The notes: generated from the sequence alone by a model not told the origin. A stretch of DNA of 64,000 nucleotides from Chitinophaga sancti (GCF_034087045.1 NZ_CP139247.1:1921001-1985000); one strand, 5' to 3'. Counted from the stretch's first letter, positions 24,607-34,163 are shown. Made by a program: numbers and translations.

Positions 24607-27582
24607 TTACTGAATCATCAGTTTAGTGCTCATCACTTTCTTCTTTTTAGTGCTTACTTCCACGCTGTAAATACCCGTAGGTATACCAGATGGAATAGTC
24701 ATTGTCTCGTTTGCCTTCGCTGATTTTCTCAACACCACTCTGCCTGACATATCTGTCATTGTTACAATCACATCCGTAATTGCCTTGTCTGATATACGAA
24801 TGGCAAAGCTACGTTGTGTAACAGGGTTAGGATAAATAGATGGAGAGGTTACCTCGACAGCAGCCTGTCTTGCACCCGCTTCGGTACCGGCTGCTTCAAA
24901 GTGTGACCAGTCATACGCACCTACATAATGCACATAGTAATTACCATTCACTCTCGCAGGCATGCTATTAGACCATGTATTGGTATAATCCACTCCATTG
25001 ATCTCGAGTTTAGCCAGGTTCCATGAATTGATATAAGAGATATTACCTGCAATTACATAACAGAACTCTCCATTACCATTTTTTGTAAATGGTAATGCCA
25101 CCACAGAAGGATTATCACAGCTACCACCGGTTACGTTCTGTTTGAAATTAGCAGTGACAGACAGGTTGGTATTTACTGTAACGGTAACAGGATTGAGCGT
25201 GTCAGTAATGCCACCGCTCCAATTATTAAACAGGTAACCACTACCTGGTGCGGCAGTCAATGTTACAACAGTACCTTCTGTATACGTACCACCAGCGGGG
25301 TTGAGCGCCACTGTACCGGTACCAGATACTGCTGTAGTGATAGAATATTGTTTAGGTGCGACTACACTAGTCACGTAGATATTGCTGGTATCTTTAAAGT
25401 TGCCATCAGCAGTTGTAGCATAAATGAATGAACTGCCAGAAGCCAGTGTTGTTACTAATCCTGTGTTGCTCACAGTAGCAATGGATGGAGCAGAAGATGT
25501 CCATGTCAGCAACTTATTGGTCGCATTAGCAGGCAATACAGTTGCTGTGAGTTGTGCCGTAGTACCGATGTTCAGTGTATCGGTAGCAGGGTTAACAGTG
25601 ATACCTGTTACAGGCACGACTACAGCTGGTGTAGGTGTGCTGCCATATACCAGTTGATCATTTACATAGAGTGGAATATTACTTACTTCCTTCAATGTAC
25701 TATTTACACCCTGTGAAGACCAGTCATTCGCTGCGTTCCATGCACTGGCTGGCGCTTCGTAAGGAAGACGGATACGGATCTGTGATTCTTTCTTTGACTC
25801 ACTCTGACCACCTGGCCAGATCTTAAGCGAGGAGTTGTAAGTCACCTCTGTATAATAAAGATGCTGGGCAGTATCCCACGCTTGTAAGGGTGTAAAAGTT
25901 ACATCTGCATTGTTGGAAGAGACGACGTAGTCAGTGGATTTATAACCGGCGGTAAGGCCTTCTGAAATATCAACAAATAAACGGAATACATGTTTTGATG
26001 CAATACGAGCCGGCCATGCAGTATGATTGTTTACCCACACAGACCATTCAGTGTAGGTAGTACCACTGCCATTGATCCTGGCCTCGATCGTGAATTCACC
26101 TGTAGGTGTTTCTGCCACCGGGAAGTTAGTGAGGGGCGTACCTCCGTAATCCTGTACCAGCTTTGCCGCCAGTCCGGAGAATGCCGCATTGTAATCGGTC
26201 GCCACTTCGTTATTCACATAGTTACCACGATCATCTGTATAGGAGTCATCATTGTTGGGGCCACCTACCAGTGCTCCATACAAGGTATGTCTTGACTCGG
26301 TAGGAGGGCCGGTCAGGTTATTCGTCCAGCAACCATGTGCAGTACGGTGATGAGGCTTTACAGGAGGATTTGTACCAAAGCCACATACATAACTACGATT
26401 GTTTGGATTGCTACCTAGTGCATAGTTTATTTGTGACTGTGCAAAGGTGTAGTACTTCGTGCCTTTGGCAGTCGTAGTAGCGGCATCTTTGTAGTAAGCA
26501 GCCAGGAAACCTGTGTTGATCGCATATCTCAGTGCACCCCATACATCCAGGAATGCGAGACCACCAGCTGTGTAAGTAATGCGTGATCCATTGTAACCAT
26601 CTGTCCAATAGTCAAGGTGTCTTTCTATATCTTCTTTGTACTGGGTTTTGCCTGTCAGCTTTGCCAGTAGTGCATAACAGCCTGTGGATTTATCATCCCA
26701 GGCTAGACCCCATTTGTAAGATTTGATGGCTGTCTGAGACTCAGTGGAAAGATTTGCATAGTACGTCTCTGCTTTTGTGAGCCATGCAACATCGCCGGTG
26801 GCGCGGTAGAGCCAGATGGCGCCCCATACAAGTTCATCATTGTAGCCGCTGTAAGAATTATAATAACTGGCAGCATCCGTGATGGAAGCAGAATATACCC
26901 CGCGATAAGTATCAGCAAAGTTATACAACTGAATAGCGTGGGTAAGCAACGTTGCACTATAAGCAGGATCTTCTGTTTTGAACACCATACTGGCGGCGGC
27001 CATTGCAGCAGCAGTTTCGGCAGCAAGGTCTGAGCCCGGATGTGTAGCATCAATCCTGTAAGCAGGACGGGACATCGCCATTACTTCCGAAGATCCCCAC
27101 CACGCGTGGTCTGTACCGCCATTGCCTACCTGGCCATACAGTTCATTTGGCGCGGTATGACAGCGAATAAAATAGTCATTTACAAAACGAAGATTGCTTT
27201 TCAGGTACTTCATCTGACCGGAGTTATTATAACCATCTGCAAAGTCAACCGCGCCCCAGGCCAGCATAGTCGCTGAAAAAGCCATCGGGAAGTTGAACTT
27301 CACATGGTCGCCGGCATCATACCAACCACCAGTCAGGTCTACACCTACATCACTACCATCAGTGAGTGCTGAGTTGCCACGCCAGGTGACACGGTTGTCT
27401 GCAGGCAATGTACCCGAGCGTTGTGCTTCGTAAAAGAACATAGACTTCTGCAATACTTCTGCATAGTTGTAGCTCTGTGCATACGTGGGTTTGAGGGATA
27501 CCATCGTCAGGATGGTGGCGAATATGGGTAGGCGCAGCAGCTTGCCTCCCTTCGCAGGAATGAGGGAAAATCTGGTTTTCAT
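24607..27582 (-). CDS. Secreted modular GH9 cellulase with CBM3 and T9SS sorting domain
   Basis: A 991-aa multidomain cellulase. A signal peptide ends near TYAQ (residue 36). The GH9 catalytic domain (about 38-490) has the catalytic-base region WYDAGDHVKF (Asp89, Asp92) and the NNEVATDYNAAF segment holding the acid Glu. A CBM3-like domain (about 495-655) follows, then a Big_2 Ig-like domain (about 658-740), a divergent bacterial repeat (about 741-815, NNWSGGITDT), a further sugar-binding-like module (about 816-910) and a type IX sorting domain (IYPNP to the end). It should be exported through Sec and T9SS to the surface or medium to cut cellulose or other beta-1,4 glucans. The ATG at 27582 is preferred over a TTG at 27603, which adds seven residues before a normal signal. 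The gene stands alone. Confidence 0.93.
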   Translation of the reverse strand: MKTRFSLIPAKGGKLLRLPIFATILTMVSLKPTYAQSYNYAEVLQKSMFFYEAQRSGTLPADNRVTWRGNSALTDGSDVGVDLTGGWYDAGDHVKFNFPMAFSATMLAWGAVDFADGYNNSGQMKYLKSNLRFVNDYFIRCHTAPNELYGQVGNGGTDHAWWGSSEVMAMSRPAYRIDATHPGSDLAAETAAAMAAASMVFKTEDPAYSATLLTHAIQLYNFADTYRGVYSASITDAASYYNSYSGYNDELVWGAIWLYRATGDVAWLTKAETYYANLSTESQTAIKSYKWGLAWDDKSTGCYALLAKLTGKTQYKEDIERHLDYWTDGYNGSRITYTAGGLAFLDVWGALRYAINTGFLAAYYKDAATTTAKGTKYYTFAQSQINYALGSNPNNRSYVCGFGTNPPVKPHHRTAHGCWTNNLTGPPTESRHTLYGALVGGPNNDDSYTDDRGNYVNNEVATDYNAAFSGLAAKLVQDYGGTPLTNFPVAETPTGEFTIEARINGSGTTYTEWSVWVNNHTAWPARIASKHVFRLFVDISEGLTAGYKSTDYVVSSNNADVTFTPLQAWDTAQHLYYTEVTYNSSLKIWPGGQSESKKESQIRIRLPYEAPASAWNAANDWSSQGVNSTLKEVSNIPLYVNDQLVYGSTPTPAVVVPVTGITVNPATDTLNIGTTAQLTATVLPANATNKLLTWTSSAPSIATVSNTGLVTTLASGSSFIYATTADGNFKDTSNIYVTSVVAPKQYSITTAVSGTGTVALNPAGGTYTEGTVVTLTAAPGSGYLFNNWSGGITDTLNPVTVTVNTNLSVTANFKQNVTGGSCDNPSVVALPFTKNGNGEFCYVIAGNISYINSWNLAKLEINGVDYTNTWSNSMPARVNGNYYVHYVGAYDWSHFEAAGTEAGARQAAVEVTSPSIYPNPVTQRSFAIRISDKAITDVIVTMTDMSGRVVLRKSAKANETMTIPSGIPTGIYSVEVSTKKKKVMSTKLMIQ

Positions 27583-27721
27583 CGGAGAGTATTTAAAAAT
27601 CAAAGTAAAGGGACCAATGGGTGTCTGAATTGGGCCTTGAAGAGATTATAGTTTTTTTATTGTGGTCTTTAATAAGAATAGTGATATGGTAACGCAAGTT
27701 TAGGGAATTCTCAGGTATAAA

Positions 27722-27754
27722 CAAAAAAATCGCCAGCCCTTATCAGACTGGCGA
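27722..27754 (-). terminator. Terminator facing the frameshifted gene
   Basis: A TCGCCAG/CTGGCGA stem (27730-27736 and 27748-27754) is followed on the minus strand by a T7 run (27723-27729). It lies 10 bases after the stop of the frameshifted remnant and supports a former or present minus-strand transcript there. Confidence 0.7.
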
Positions 27755-27764
27755 AGTACTATTA

Positions 27765-27972
27765 TTAAGCACCCATCAGGTGGTCCTGTCTTTCGACGAC
27801 AGCCTTTGGGCTGAGTACCAGTTCTTTGAAAGTACCTTCATTCAGCACGGTGTCTTCCTGGTCAGAATGACGAAGCAATAATACCGGTCATTTTCTTTTC
27901 CATCTGCATGTAACCACAGTGCTTAAGCCACTGGTCATTGGCCTGCGATGGCCCAAAGGCATTAATATTTCT
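27765..27972 (-). pseudogene. Frameshifted gene remnant, family not recognised
   Basis: Two minus-strand frames join into one plausible chain. The first gives NAFGPSQANDQWLKHCGYMQ, then MEKKMTG before a stop. One base out of phase, the second continues with RHSDQEDTVLNEG and TFKELVLSPKAVVERQDHL to a stop at 27765. Neither frame has a start codon at its 5' end, so the gene is both truncated and frameshifted. A terminator follows. I do not recognise the family. It lies directly after the tandem NTF2-like gene on the same strand. Confidence 0.5.
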
Positions 27973-27984
27973 TCAATTGTGTTG

Positions 27985-28755
27985 TCAACGAAATCCGAAT
28001 TTCCCGTTTTGATTTTTCCATTCACTGGCAGCAGGAATCGCTTCAATCACATCCCAGTGTTCAGCAATTTTTCCATCTTCTACACGGAACAGATCATAGA
28101 ACGTGCTGTGTACATCTGCCATCAGACCTTCGCTGATCACCAGTACAAAGTTACCTTCTCCCAGCACCTTGTGTATCTTAGTATAGCTAAAGCCAATTTT
28201 ATTCGCTGCAAAATAGACCAATGCCTGTTGTAACCCTTCCAATCCATCGGCAATATGCGGATTGTGTTGAACATAGCCGGGTGCTTTGATGTAAGCAGGA
28301 ATGATGGAAGTATCGCCGCCTACCAGGAACTTTTCCACAAAGGTTTTAATGAACGTTTTATTGGAGGCAGTTTTGTCCAGGTCAGTGATCGTAGTCTCAC
28401 CATCAGTCATTGTATGTCCGTTAGCGGTAGGAGAAACGGGTTCCTGCAGGTTATCCCAGTGTTCTACGATTTTACCGTCTTCAAAGCGGAAGATATCAAA
28501 CCCGATCTTTGGACCGAAGAAGTCGTATTCTGTATGTGTAAATACATAATCGCCCTCCTGGAAGGCACGTACAATATTCACTTTAAAACCCTGTGCAGGT
28601 TTGTTCTGTACCAGTGCACCAAATCCGGCCAGACCATCAGCAATAGCGAGGTTATGCTGGGTGTAATTTTCTGGATTGATATAAGCCACCGGAGCCGCAT
28701 CGCCGGTTTCCAGGCTGTTTAGGAGGTCGATAACCTTTTGTTTGTTGTCTTTCAT
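27985..28755 (-). CDS. Tandem SnoaL/NTF2-like domain protein
   Basis: A 256-aa cytoplasmic protein made of two SnoaL-like (NTF2-fold) domains. Each carries the same elements: NPENYTQHNLAIADGL and APGYVQHNPHIADGLEGL, then FDIFRFEDGKIVEHWD and YDLFRVEDGKIAEHWD. In the family this cone-shaped fold holds small hydrophobic substrates for cyclases, isomerases or hydrolases, but most single-gene members have unknown function. The tandem form may act as an internal dimer. I take the ATG at 28755; an ATG 18 bases earlier is also possible. The divergent or upstream AraC gene on the same strand may regulate it. Confidence 0.82.
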   Translation of the reverse strand: MKDNKQKVIDLLNSLETGDAAPVAYINPENYTQHNLAIADGLAGFGALVQNKPAQGFKVNIVRAFQEGDYVFTHTEYDFFGPKIGFDIFRFEDGKIVEHWDNLQEPVSPTANGHTMTDGETTITDLDKTASNKTFIKTFVEKFLVGGDTSIIPAYIKAPGYVQHNPHIADGLEGLQQALVYFAANKIGFSYTKIHKVLGEGNFVLVISEGLMADVHSTFYDLFRVEDGKIAEHWDVIEAIPAASEWKNQNGKFGFR

Positions 28756-28818
28756 ACTGCAAAGTTGTAGCATTTACCGGCGCGGGAAAAGGTAGAAACA
28801 GGATATAGTATGATACTT

Positions 28819-29679
28819 TTACGCCATCAGGAATTGTTCCCTGAATTCAACGGGTGTTTGAGCAGCGTGTTTTTTAAAATATTTGATGAAGTTGGTAGGT
28901 TCATCATAGCCCAGGGTGTAACCTATTTCCTTGATGGTATCCTGGGTATGGACGAGCAGGCGTTTGGCTTCCAGCATGACACGGTCGTCGATCATTTCCT
29001 TGGGTGTTTTGCCTACAGTTTTGGCCGTGGCGGTGTTCAGCCGTTTCTCTGTAACCAGGAGTTCGCGGGCGTAGAATTGCACCTGTTTTTCTGACTGGTA
29101 ATGTTTTTCCAGCATTTCCCTGAATAACAGTAAATAATCCAGGTCGGCATTCTTCTTCAGTTCTGTAAAGTCTTGCTGGCGGTATTCGCGTTCTGCATAC
29201 AGGAGGAAATTGTGTAACAGGTTATGCAGGATGTCGGGTTGTCCTCCATCTTTGGAATGTGTGAGTTCCCATTGCATGAGGGTGATCAGTTCACTGAAGG
29301 GTTTGCTGTCATCAAGATGGATCATGACCACTTTCATGAGGTCATTAAAGAGAATGTTGCCATGCAGGTATTTGAGGTTCTTGTTAAAGAAATTGTCAGT
29401 GAACAAAATCGCATATCCATCCGCATTAGCGTGCACATCAAACCGGTGTACCCTGTCTTTGTTTAAGAACAGTAACGTGCCCGGCTTTATTTGTATGGGT
29501 TCAAAGTCTACCCAATGTACGGGTGTGCCCTGCTGAAACCAGAGTATGTGGTAAAAGCCGGTACGGTGTGGGGTGATGAGCATTTCAGCATTATTGCTGT
29601 ATAGTTTCTCCAGCGGAATGATTTCGAATTCCACGGGTAAGCCTGCTTTAAATTCGTATTTAGTGATTTTGTCGTGCAT
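28819..29679 (-). CDS. AraC family transcriptional regulator (upstream of NTF2-like gene)
   Basis: A 286-aa regulator. The N-terminal cupin-like region (HRTGFYHILWFQQGTPVHWV) precedes two helix-turn-helix motifs (FYARELLVTEKRLNTATAKT and IKEIGYTLGYDEPTNFIKYF). Its first 20 bases overlap the end of the upstream membrane protein gene, so the two may be co-transcribed. The NTF2-like protein 63 bases downstream on the same strand is a candidate target. Confidence 0.88.
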   Translation of the reverse strand: MHDKITKYEFKAGLPVEFEIIPLEKLYSNNAEMLITPHRTGFYHILWFQQGTPVHWVDFEPIQIKPGTLLFLNKDRVHRFDVHANADGYAILFTDNFFNKNLKYLHGNILFNDLMKVVMIHLDDSKPFSELITLMQWELTHSKDGGQPDILHNLLHNFLLYAEREYRQQDFTELKKNADLDYLLLFREMLEKHYQSEKQVQFYARELLVTEKRLNTATAKTVGKTPKEMIDDRVMLEAKRLLVHTQDTIKEIGYTLGYDEPTNFIKYFKKHAAQTPVEFREQFLMA

Positions 29680-30172
29680 GTATCCTTACAGCTATAAGGT
29701 AGCAAATTAACGAATAGATGGCAGCTGCAGACAATAGCATTACATACGTCCACAATGGGGCGCTGTAATTAGACCAGCCAGAGGCCCCATTGAAACCAGT
29801 AATGATCATACAGGCAGGTTCATGAGAGATCAGACAGCTATAAACAATGACTAAAATCAACGAAAATAAGACCGTAGCTCTTAGTTTCTTTAAAAGAGAG
29901 AGCGAAATTGCAGCCACATAAATGACAATTAACGGCAAGTAGACTGCTGAACGGTATTTGAAGAATATGTGATCCGGGGAGGCCTCCCACGCATTGACCA
30001 GGTCAACGGTCATCAGCATCACATTCACCAAAGCAGGAACAGCAGCAGTAGAATTGGCAGTAGAGAGATATGTGCTTTTAACCTTTCGGAGTTTTGCCAT
30101 AAACAGCGTGGCTATCAGAAAGCTAATTATGGATATACAATAGGTCTGGAGCAGGGATTCTGGTATAAACAT
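29660..30172 (-). CDS. Small membrane protein with four to five helices, unrecognised
   Basis: From the ATG at 30172 the product has 170 aa with hydrophobic segments near residues 6-25, 45-60, 80-95, 100-120 and 145-165. A longer frame would begin inside the tRNA-Glu gene and is rejected. No family was recognised; short loops and no charged motif suggest a small integral inner-membrane protein. Its stop overlaps the AraC start by 20 bases, hinting at co-expression. Confidence 0.55.
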   Translation of the reverse strand: MFIPESLLQTYCISIISFLIATLFMAKLRKVKSTYLSTANSTAAVPALVNVMLMTVDLVNAWEASPDHIFFKYRSAVYLPLIVIYVAAISLSLLKKLRATVLFSLILVIVYSCLISHEPACMIITGFNGASGWSNYSAPLWTYVMLLSAAAIYSLICYLIAVRIHARQNH

Positions 30173-30187
30173 ATGCGGCACAAAATG

Positions 30188-30217
30188 AAAAAGGCTGCCC
30201 AATTGAGCAACCTTCTT
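30188..30217 (-). terminator. Terminator of tRNA-Glu (second copy)
   Basis: AAAAAGGCTGC and GCAACCTTCTT form an imperfect stem (with G-U pairing on the minus strand), ending in T-rich sequence just beyond the tRNA 3' end. Its sequence differs from the first copy's terminator. Confidence 0.55.
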
Positions 30218-30222
30218 ACTGG

Positions 30223-30294
30223 TACCGCGTACGGGAGTCGAACCCGTCATTCCTCCGTGAAAGGGAGGCGTCTTAGCCGATTGACCAACGCGGC
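30223..30294 (-). tRNA. tRNA-Glu (anticodon TTC), second copy
   Basis: Identical over all 72 bases to the gene at 15634-15705, with the same anticodon loop CTTTCAC. Also on the minus strand, with unrelated flanks. Confidence 0.95.
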
Positions 30295-30391
30295 TTGTCT
30301 AAAAGCTATGGCGCGATTCCATATTTTAGGATTGCAAAGGTAAGCGGGATTTTCATATTTCCAAAAAAAATTTCGTTAACTTAAAATTCTA

Positions 30392-30422
30392 TTGCTTTAT
30401 CCCGGTCTAGCATGTAACTTCG
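30392..30422 (+). promoter_or_regulatory. Promoter of gap
   Basis: TTG (30392-30394), a 20-base spacer and TAACTTCG (30415-30422, 7 of 8 to TAnnTTTG) lie 38 bases before the gap ATG. Confidence 0.55.
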
Positions 30423-30460
30423 CAATCAATTTTTTTCAATCTCAACAAACTCAGTGTAAA

Positions 30461-31477
30461 ATGGGAACTAATCTTAAAATCGGTATTAATGGTTTCGGTC
30501 GTATTGGCCGTTTAGTATACCGTCAGATCTACAAAATGCCAGGTATAGACGTGGTAGCTATTAATGACCTTACAAGTCCCGCAGTTTTAGCTCACCTTCT
30601 GAAATACGATTCAGCTCAGGGTCGTTTCGATGCTGATGTGAAGCACTCCGATAACGCTATCTCCGTTGACGGAAATGAGGTGAAAATTTACGCTCAAAAA
30701 GATCCTTCTCAAATTCCCTGGGGTAACCATGGTGTTGACGTAGTTATCGAATCAACCGGTTTCTTCGCCGATAAAGACAAAGCTGAAGCTCACATCAAGG
30801 CTGGTGCTAAGAGAGTTGTTATCTCTGCTCCTGCAACTGGTGACCTGAAGACTGTTGTATTCAACGTAAACCATGATATCCTGGATGGTAGCGAAACTAT
30901 CATTTCCTGCGCTTCATGTACTACTAACTGTCTGGCTCCAATGGCTAAGGTACTGGAAGATACTTATGGTATCGAACTGGGTATCATGACCACTATCCAC
31001 GCTTACACCAACGACCAGAATACCCTGGATGCACCTCATCCTAAGGGTGACCTGCGTCGTGCACGTGCTGCAGCTGCCAACATCGTACCTAACAGTACTG
31101 GTGCTGCTAAAGCTATCGGCCTGGTACTGCCTAGCCTGAAAGGTAAACTGGATGGTAACGCACAGCGTGTTCCAACCATCACTGGTTCCCTGACTGAACT
31201 GACTACCGTTCTGAAGAAGAAGACTACCGTTGAAGAAATCAACGCTGCTATGAAAGCTGCTTCTAACGAATCATTCGGTTATACTACAGACGAAATCGTG
31301 AGCAGCGACATCATCGGTATCCACTTCGGTTCCCTGTTCGATGCTACTCAGACTAAGATCGTTTCTGTAGGCGACAAACAACTGGTTAAGACTGTATCAT
31401 GGTATGACAACGAGATGAGCTATGTGTCTCAGCTGGTTCGTACCGTTAAGTACTTTGCCGGTTTGATCAGCAAATAA
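30461..31477 (+). CDS. gap: Type I glyceraldehyde-3-phosphate dehydrogenase
   Basis: Central glycolytic enzyme that oxidises glyceraldehyde 3-phosphate with NAD and phosphate. From the ATG at 30461 it has 338 aa, with the NAD-binding start [12 protein letters not shown] and the active-site [12 protein letters not shown] (catalytic Cys153). The preceding in-frame TTG at 30392 lies within the promoter and would add 23 residues of non-coding character. It is followed by pgk, separated by a 109-base gap with a strong hairpin. Codon use is strongly biased to a few codons, as expected for high expression. Confidence 0.97.
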   Translation: MGTNLKIGINGFGRIGRLVYRQIYKMPGIDVVAINDLTSPAVLAHLLKYDSAQGRFDADVKHSDNAISVDGNEVKIYAQKDPSQIPWGNHGVDVVIESTGFFADKDKAEAHIKAGAKRVVISAPATGDLKTVVFNVNHDILDGSETIISCASCTTNCLAPMAKVLEDTYGIELGIMTTIHAYTNDQNTLDAPHPKGDLRRARAAAANIVPNSTGAAKAIGLVLPSLKGKLDGNAQRVPTITGSLTELTTVLKKKTTVEEINAAMKAASNESFGYTTDEIVSSDIIGIHFGSLFDATQTKIVSVGDKQLVKTVSWYDNEMSYVSQLVRTVKYFAGLISK

Positions 31478-31498
31478 GCTTTATAGATCATAAGATGT

Positions 31499-31552
31499 AA
31501 ATGGTGAATGGTAAATGGTGAAATTGTTTCCACCATTCACTGTTCACCATTT
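31499..31552. repeat. Imperfect palindrome between gap and pgk
   Basis: Arms 31499-31520 and 31531-31552 match in 19 of 22 pairs. Each arm is built from ATGGTGAA-type units (AAATGGTGAATGGTAAATGG in the left arm). There is no T run, so it is not a standard terminator. Confidence 0.8.
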
Positions 31553-31586
31553 ATCGTTTATTCACCAGAGAGATAAACCAGAACCA

Positions 31587-32783
31587 ATGAGTAAATTTTC
31601 CGATTTCAACTTTAAAGGTCATAAAGCAGTAGTGCGCGTTGACTTTAACGTGCCACTGAACGATCAATTCCAGATCACTGATGATACCCGTATGACCGCT
31701 GCTGTTCCTACCATCAAAAAGATCCTTGCTGATGGCGGTAGCGTAATCCTGATGTCTCACCTGGGTCGTCCAAAAGATGGTCCTACCGATAAATATTCAC
31801 TGAAACACCTGGTTAACCACCTGATCAAATTGCTGGAAGGTGTGACCGTTAAGTTCGCTGCCGATTGTATTGGCGAAGTAGCTGAAAAAGCTGCTGCTGC
31901 CCTCCAACCTGGCGAAGTGCTGCTGCTGGAAAACCTGCGCTTCTACAAAGAAGAAGAAAAAGGTGATAAGGGCTTCGCAGAAAAGCTGTCTAAACTGGGT
32001 GACGTATATGTAAACGATGCATTCGGTACTGCTCACCGTGCACACGCTTCTACTGCTGTGATTGCTGAATTCTTCTCAACTGACAAACGTATGTTTGGTC
32101 TGCTGATGGAAGCTGAAGTAAGCAATGCAGAAAAAGTACTGCATGGTTCAGAAAAACCTTTCACCGCTATCCTGGGTGGTGCTAAGGTGAGCGACAAAAT
32201 CCTGATCATCGAAAACCTGATGGAAAAAGCTAATAACATCATCATCGGTGGTGGTATGGCTTATACTTTCCTGAAAGCGCAGGGTAAGGAAATCGGTAGC
32301 TCTCTGTGCGAAAATGAGAAACTGGACCTGGCACTGGACCTGCTCGCTAAAGCTAAGGCAAAAGGGGTACAGCTGATCCTGCCTGTTGATTCTATCGCTG
32401 CTGATAAATTTGCAGCTGATGCCAACACCCAGGAAGTTAGCAATGATAACATCCCAGCTGGTTGGATGGGTCTGGACATCGGACCTAAATCCGTAGCTAT
32501 CTTCAGCGAAACGATTCAACAGTCTAAAACCATCCTGTGGAATGGTCCTATGGGCGTATTCGAAATGAAGGCTTTCCAGAATGGTACCAAATCTGTAGCT
32601 GATGCCATCGTTCTGGCTACAGCACAGGGTGCATTCTCGCTGGTAGGTGGTGGCGACTCTGTTGCTGCTGTGAACCAGTTTGGCCTGGCTGACAAAGTTA
32701 GCTATGTATCTACTGGTGGTGGTGCTATGCTGGAGTATTTCGAAGGAAAGACCCTGCCTGGTATTGCTGCTGTAAAAGCATAA
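31587..32783 (+). CDS. pgk: Phosphoglycerate kinase
   Basis: Glycolytic ATP-forming kinase, 398 aa from the ATG at 31587 ([11 protein letters not shown]). The family signature [10 protein letters not shown] is near the N terminus, with [10 protein letters not shown], and the nucleotide-binding [13 protein letters not shown] and [14 protein letters not shown] in the C-terminal lobe. The longer frame beginning at 31515 lies inside the palindrome region and is rejected. Together with gap it gives the payoff pair of glycolysis. A strong terminator follows. Confidence 0.97.
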   Translation: MSKFSDFNFKGHKAVVRVDFNVPLNDQFQITDDTRMTAAVPTIKKILADGGSVILMSHLGRPKDGPTDKYSLKHLVNHLIKLLEGVTVKFAADCIGEVAEKAAAALQPGEVLLLENLRFYKEEEKGDKGFAEKLSKLGDVYVNDAFGTAHRAHASTAVIAEFFSTDKRMFGLLMEAEVSNAEKVLHGSEKPFTAILGGAKVSDKILIIENLMEKANNIIIGGGMAYTFLKAQGKEIGSSLCENEKLDLALDLLAKAKAKGVQLILPVDSIAADKFAADANTQEVSNDNIPAGWMGLDIGPKSVAIFSETIQQSKTILWNGPMGVFEMKAFQNGTKSVADAIVLATAQGAFSLVGGGDSVAAVNQFGLADKVSYVSTGGGAMLEYFEGKTLPGIAAVKA

Positions 32784-32804
32784 TTATTATTGAGTTTTTT
32801 AGAT

Positions 32805-32849
32805 AACAAAGACACCTGGTGCTAAAAACATCAGGTGTCTTTGTTTTTT
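32805..32849 (+). terminator. Terminator of pgk
   Basis: A perfect 14-base stem (AACAAAGACACCTG with CAGGTGTCTTTGTT) around a 13-base loop ends in a T run. Confidence 0.9.
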
Positions 32850-32884
32850 GGAATGGGCAGAAAGTTTTTTATTATCTTGATGGA

Positions 32885-34138
32885 ATGAGTAAACTAACGC
32901 GCCACCTCTATTTCCAGGTTATCATCGCCATCATCATCGGTATTCTCGTCGGCCACTACTATCCTCAAATCGCTCCTACAGGAGAATTGATCAGTACCGT
33001 CTTTATCAACCTGATAAAGATGCTGATTGCCCCCATCATCTTCCTTACCATTGTACTCGGCATTGCCAGAATGGGAGATATGAAGAAAGTAGGAAAGGTA
33101 GGTGGCAAAGCGTTACTCTATTTCGAAATCGTGACCACCCTCGCCATCACAATCGGCCTCCTTGTTGCGAACTATTTAAAACCTGGTAAAAGCATTGATT
33201 TTTCCAGTGTATCGGGTGCCGACATTGCAAAAGCGGCCAGGATCCAACAGGATGCAGCTGGCTTTAGCTGGACGGAATTCCTGCTCCATATTGTTCCTGC
33301 CAATGCTGTAGAAGCCTTTGCCAAAGGCGAAATTATCCAGGTTCTGGTATTTGCTATTTTTTTTGGCTACGGTATTACAAAACTGAATGGAAAGGGTGAT
33401 GGCCTCCTGAATACTTTCGAGCGCATTTCAGAAGTCTTTTTCAATATCCTCAAGTTTATCATGAAACTCGCGCCTATTGGTGCTTTTGGAGGAATGGCTT
33501 TTACCATTGGGAAGTTCGGCCTCAAAGCCCTGCACCCCATGATCTCACTCATGCTCTGTGTATACCTGACTATGTTCCTGTTCATCTTCATCGTACTGGG
33601 AACGATCGCGTATCTGTACAAATTCAGCCTCTGGAAATACCTCAAATTTATAAGTAACGAACTCCTGATCGTACTGGGTACATCCAGTTCCGAATCTGCC
33701 CTGCCGGGTATTATGGAGAAACTGGAAAAAATGGGTTGCCATAAAGAGGTTGTAGGCCTCGTTATCCCCGCAGGTTATTCTTTTAACCTGGATGGTACGA
33801 GTATATACCTCAGTATGTCTATGATCTTCCTGGCACAGGCAGCAAAAGTAGACCTGAGCATCTGGCAGGAGTTAACCATCATCGGCATCCTGATGATCAC
33901 TTCCAAAGGAGCTGCAGGTGTAACTGGCAGCGGTTTTATCGTACTCGCCTCCACACTGGCTGTTATCAAAGTGATCCCTGCGGAAGGTCTTGCACTCCTG
34001 ATAGGAGTTGACCGTTTTATGAGTGAAGCCAGGGCGATTACAAACCTGATCGGTAATGGTGTCGCCACTATCGTGATGGCAAAAAGTGAAAAAGCTTTTG
34101 ATGAAGAAAAGTATAAGCTGGCTGTAGGTGTTCAGTAA
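32885..34138 (+). CDS. dctA: Dicarboxylate/amino acid:cation symporter, DctA-like
   Basis: An inner-membrane DAACS transporter, 417 aa from the ATG at 32885. Signature stretches follow E. coli DctA closely: GTSSSESALPGIMEKLEKMG, then YSFNLDGTSIYL, GAAGVTGSGFIVLA and GVDRFMSEARAITNLIGNG. The family takes up C4-dicarboxylates or acidic amino acids with protons or sodium. The DctA assignment over GltP is based on these conserved loops and is inference. A longer frame from 32819 runs through the pgk terminator, so the later ATG is used. Confidence 0.88.
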   Translation: MSKLTRHLYFQVIIAIIIGILVGHYYPQIAPTGELISTVFINLIKMLIAPIIFLTIVLGIARMGDMKKVGKVGGKALLYFEIVTTLAITIGLLVANYLKPGKSIDFSSVSGADIAKAARIQQDAAGFSWTEFLLHIVPANAVEAFAKGEIIQVLVFAIFFGYGITKLNGKGDGLLNTFERISEVFFNILKFIMKLAPIGAFGGMAFTIGKFGLKALHPMISLMLCVYLTMFLFIFIVLGTIAYLYKFSLWKYLKFISNELLIVLGTSSSESALPGIMEKLEKMGCHKEVVGLVIPAGYSFNLDGTSIYLSMSMIFLAQAAKVDLSIWQELTIIGILMITSKGAAGVTGSGFIVLASTLAVIKVIPAEGLALLIGVDRFMSEARAITNLIGNGVATIVMAKSEKAFDEEKYKLAVGVQ

Positions 34139-34163
34139 TATTAGTTACTTTTAGTTCCCACTT

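Noticed and set aside
30173..30250. N-terminal extension of the small membrane protein
   Set aside because: It would begin inside the tRNA-Glu gene.
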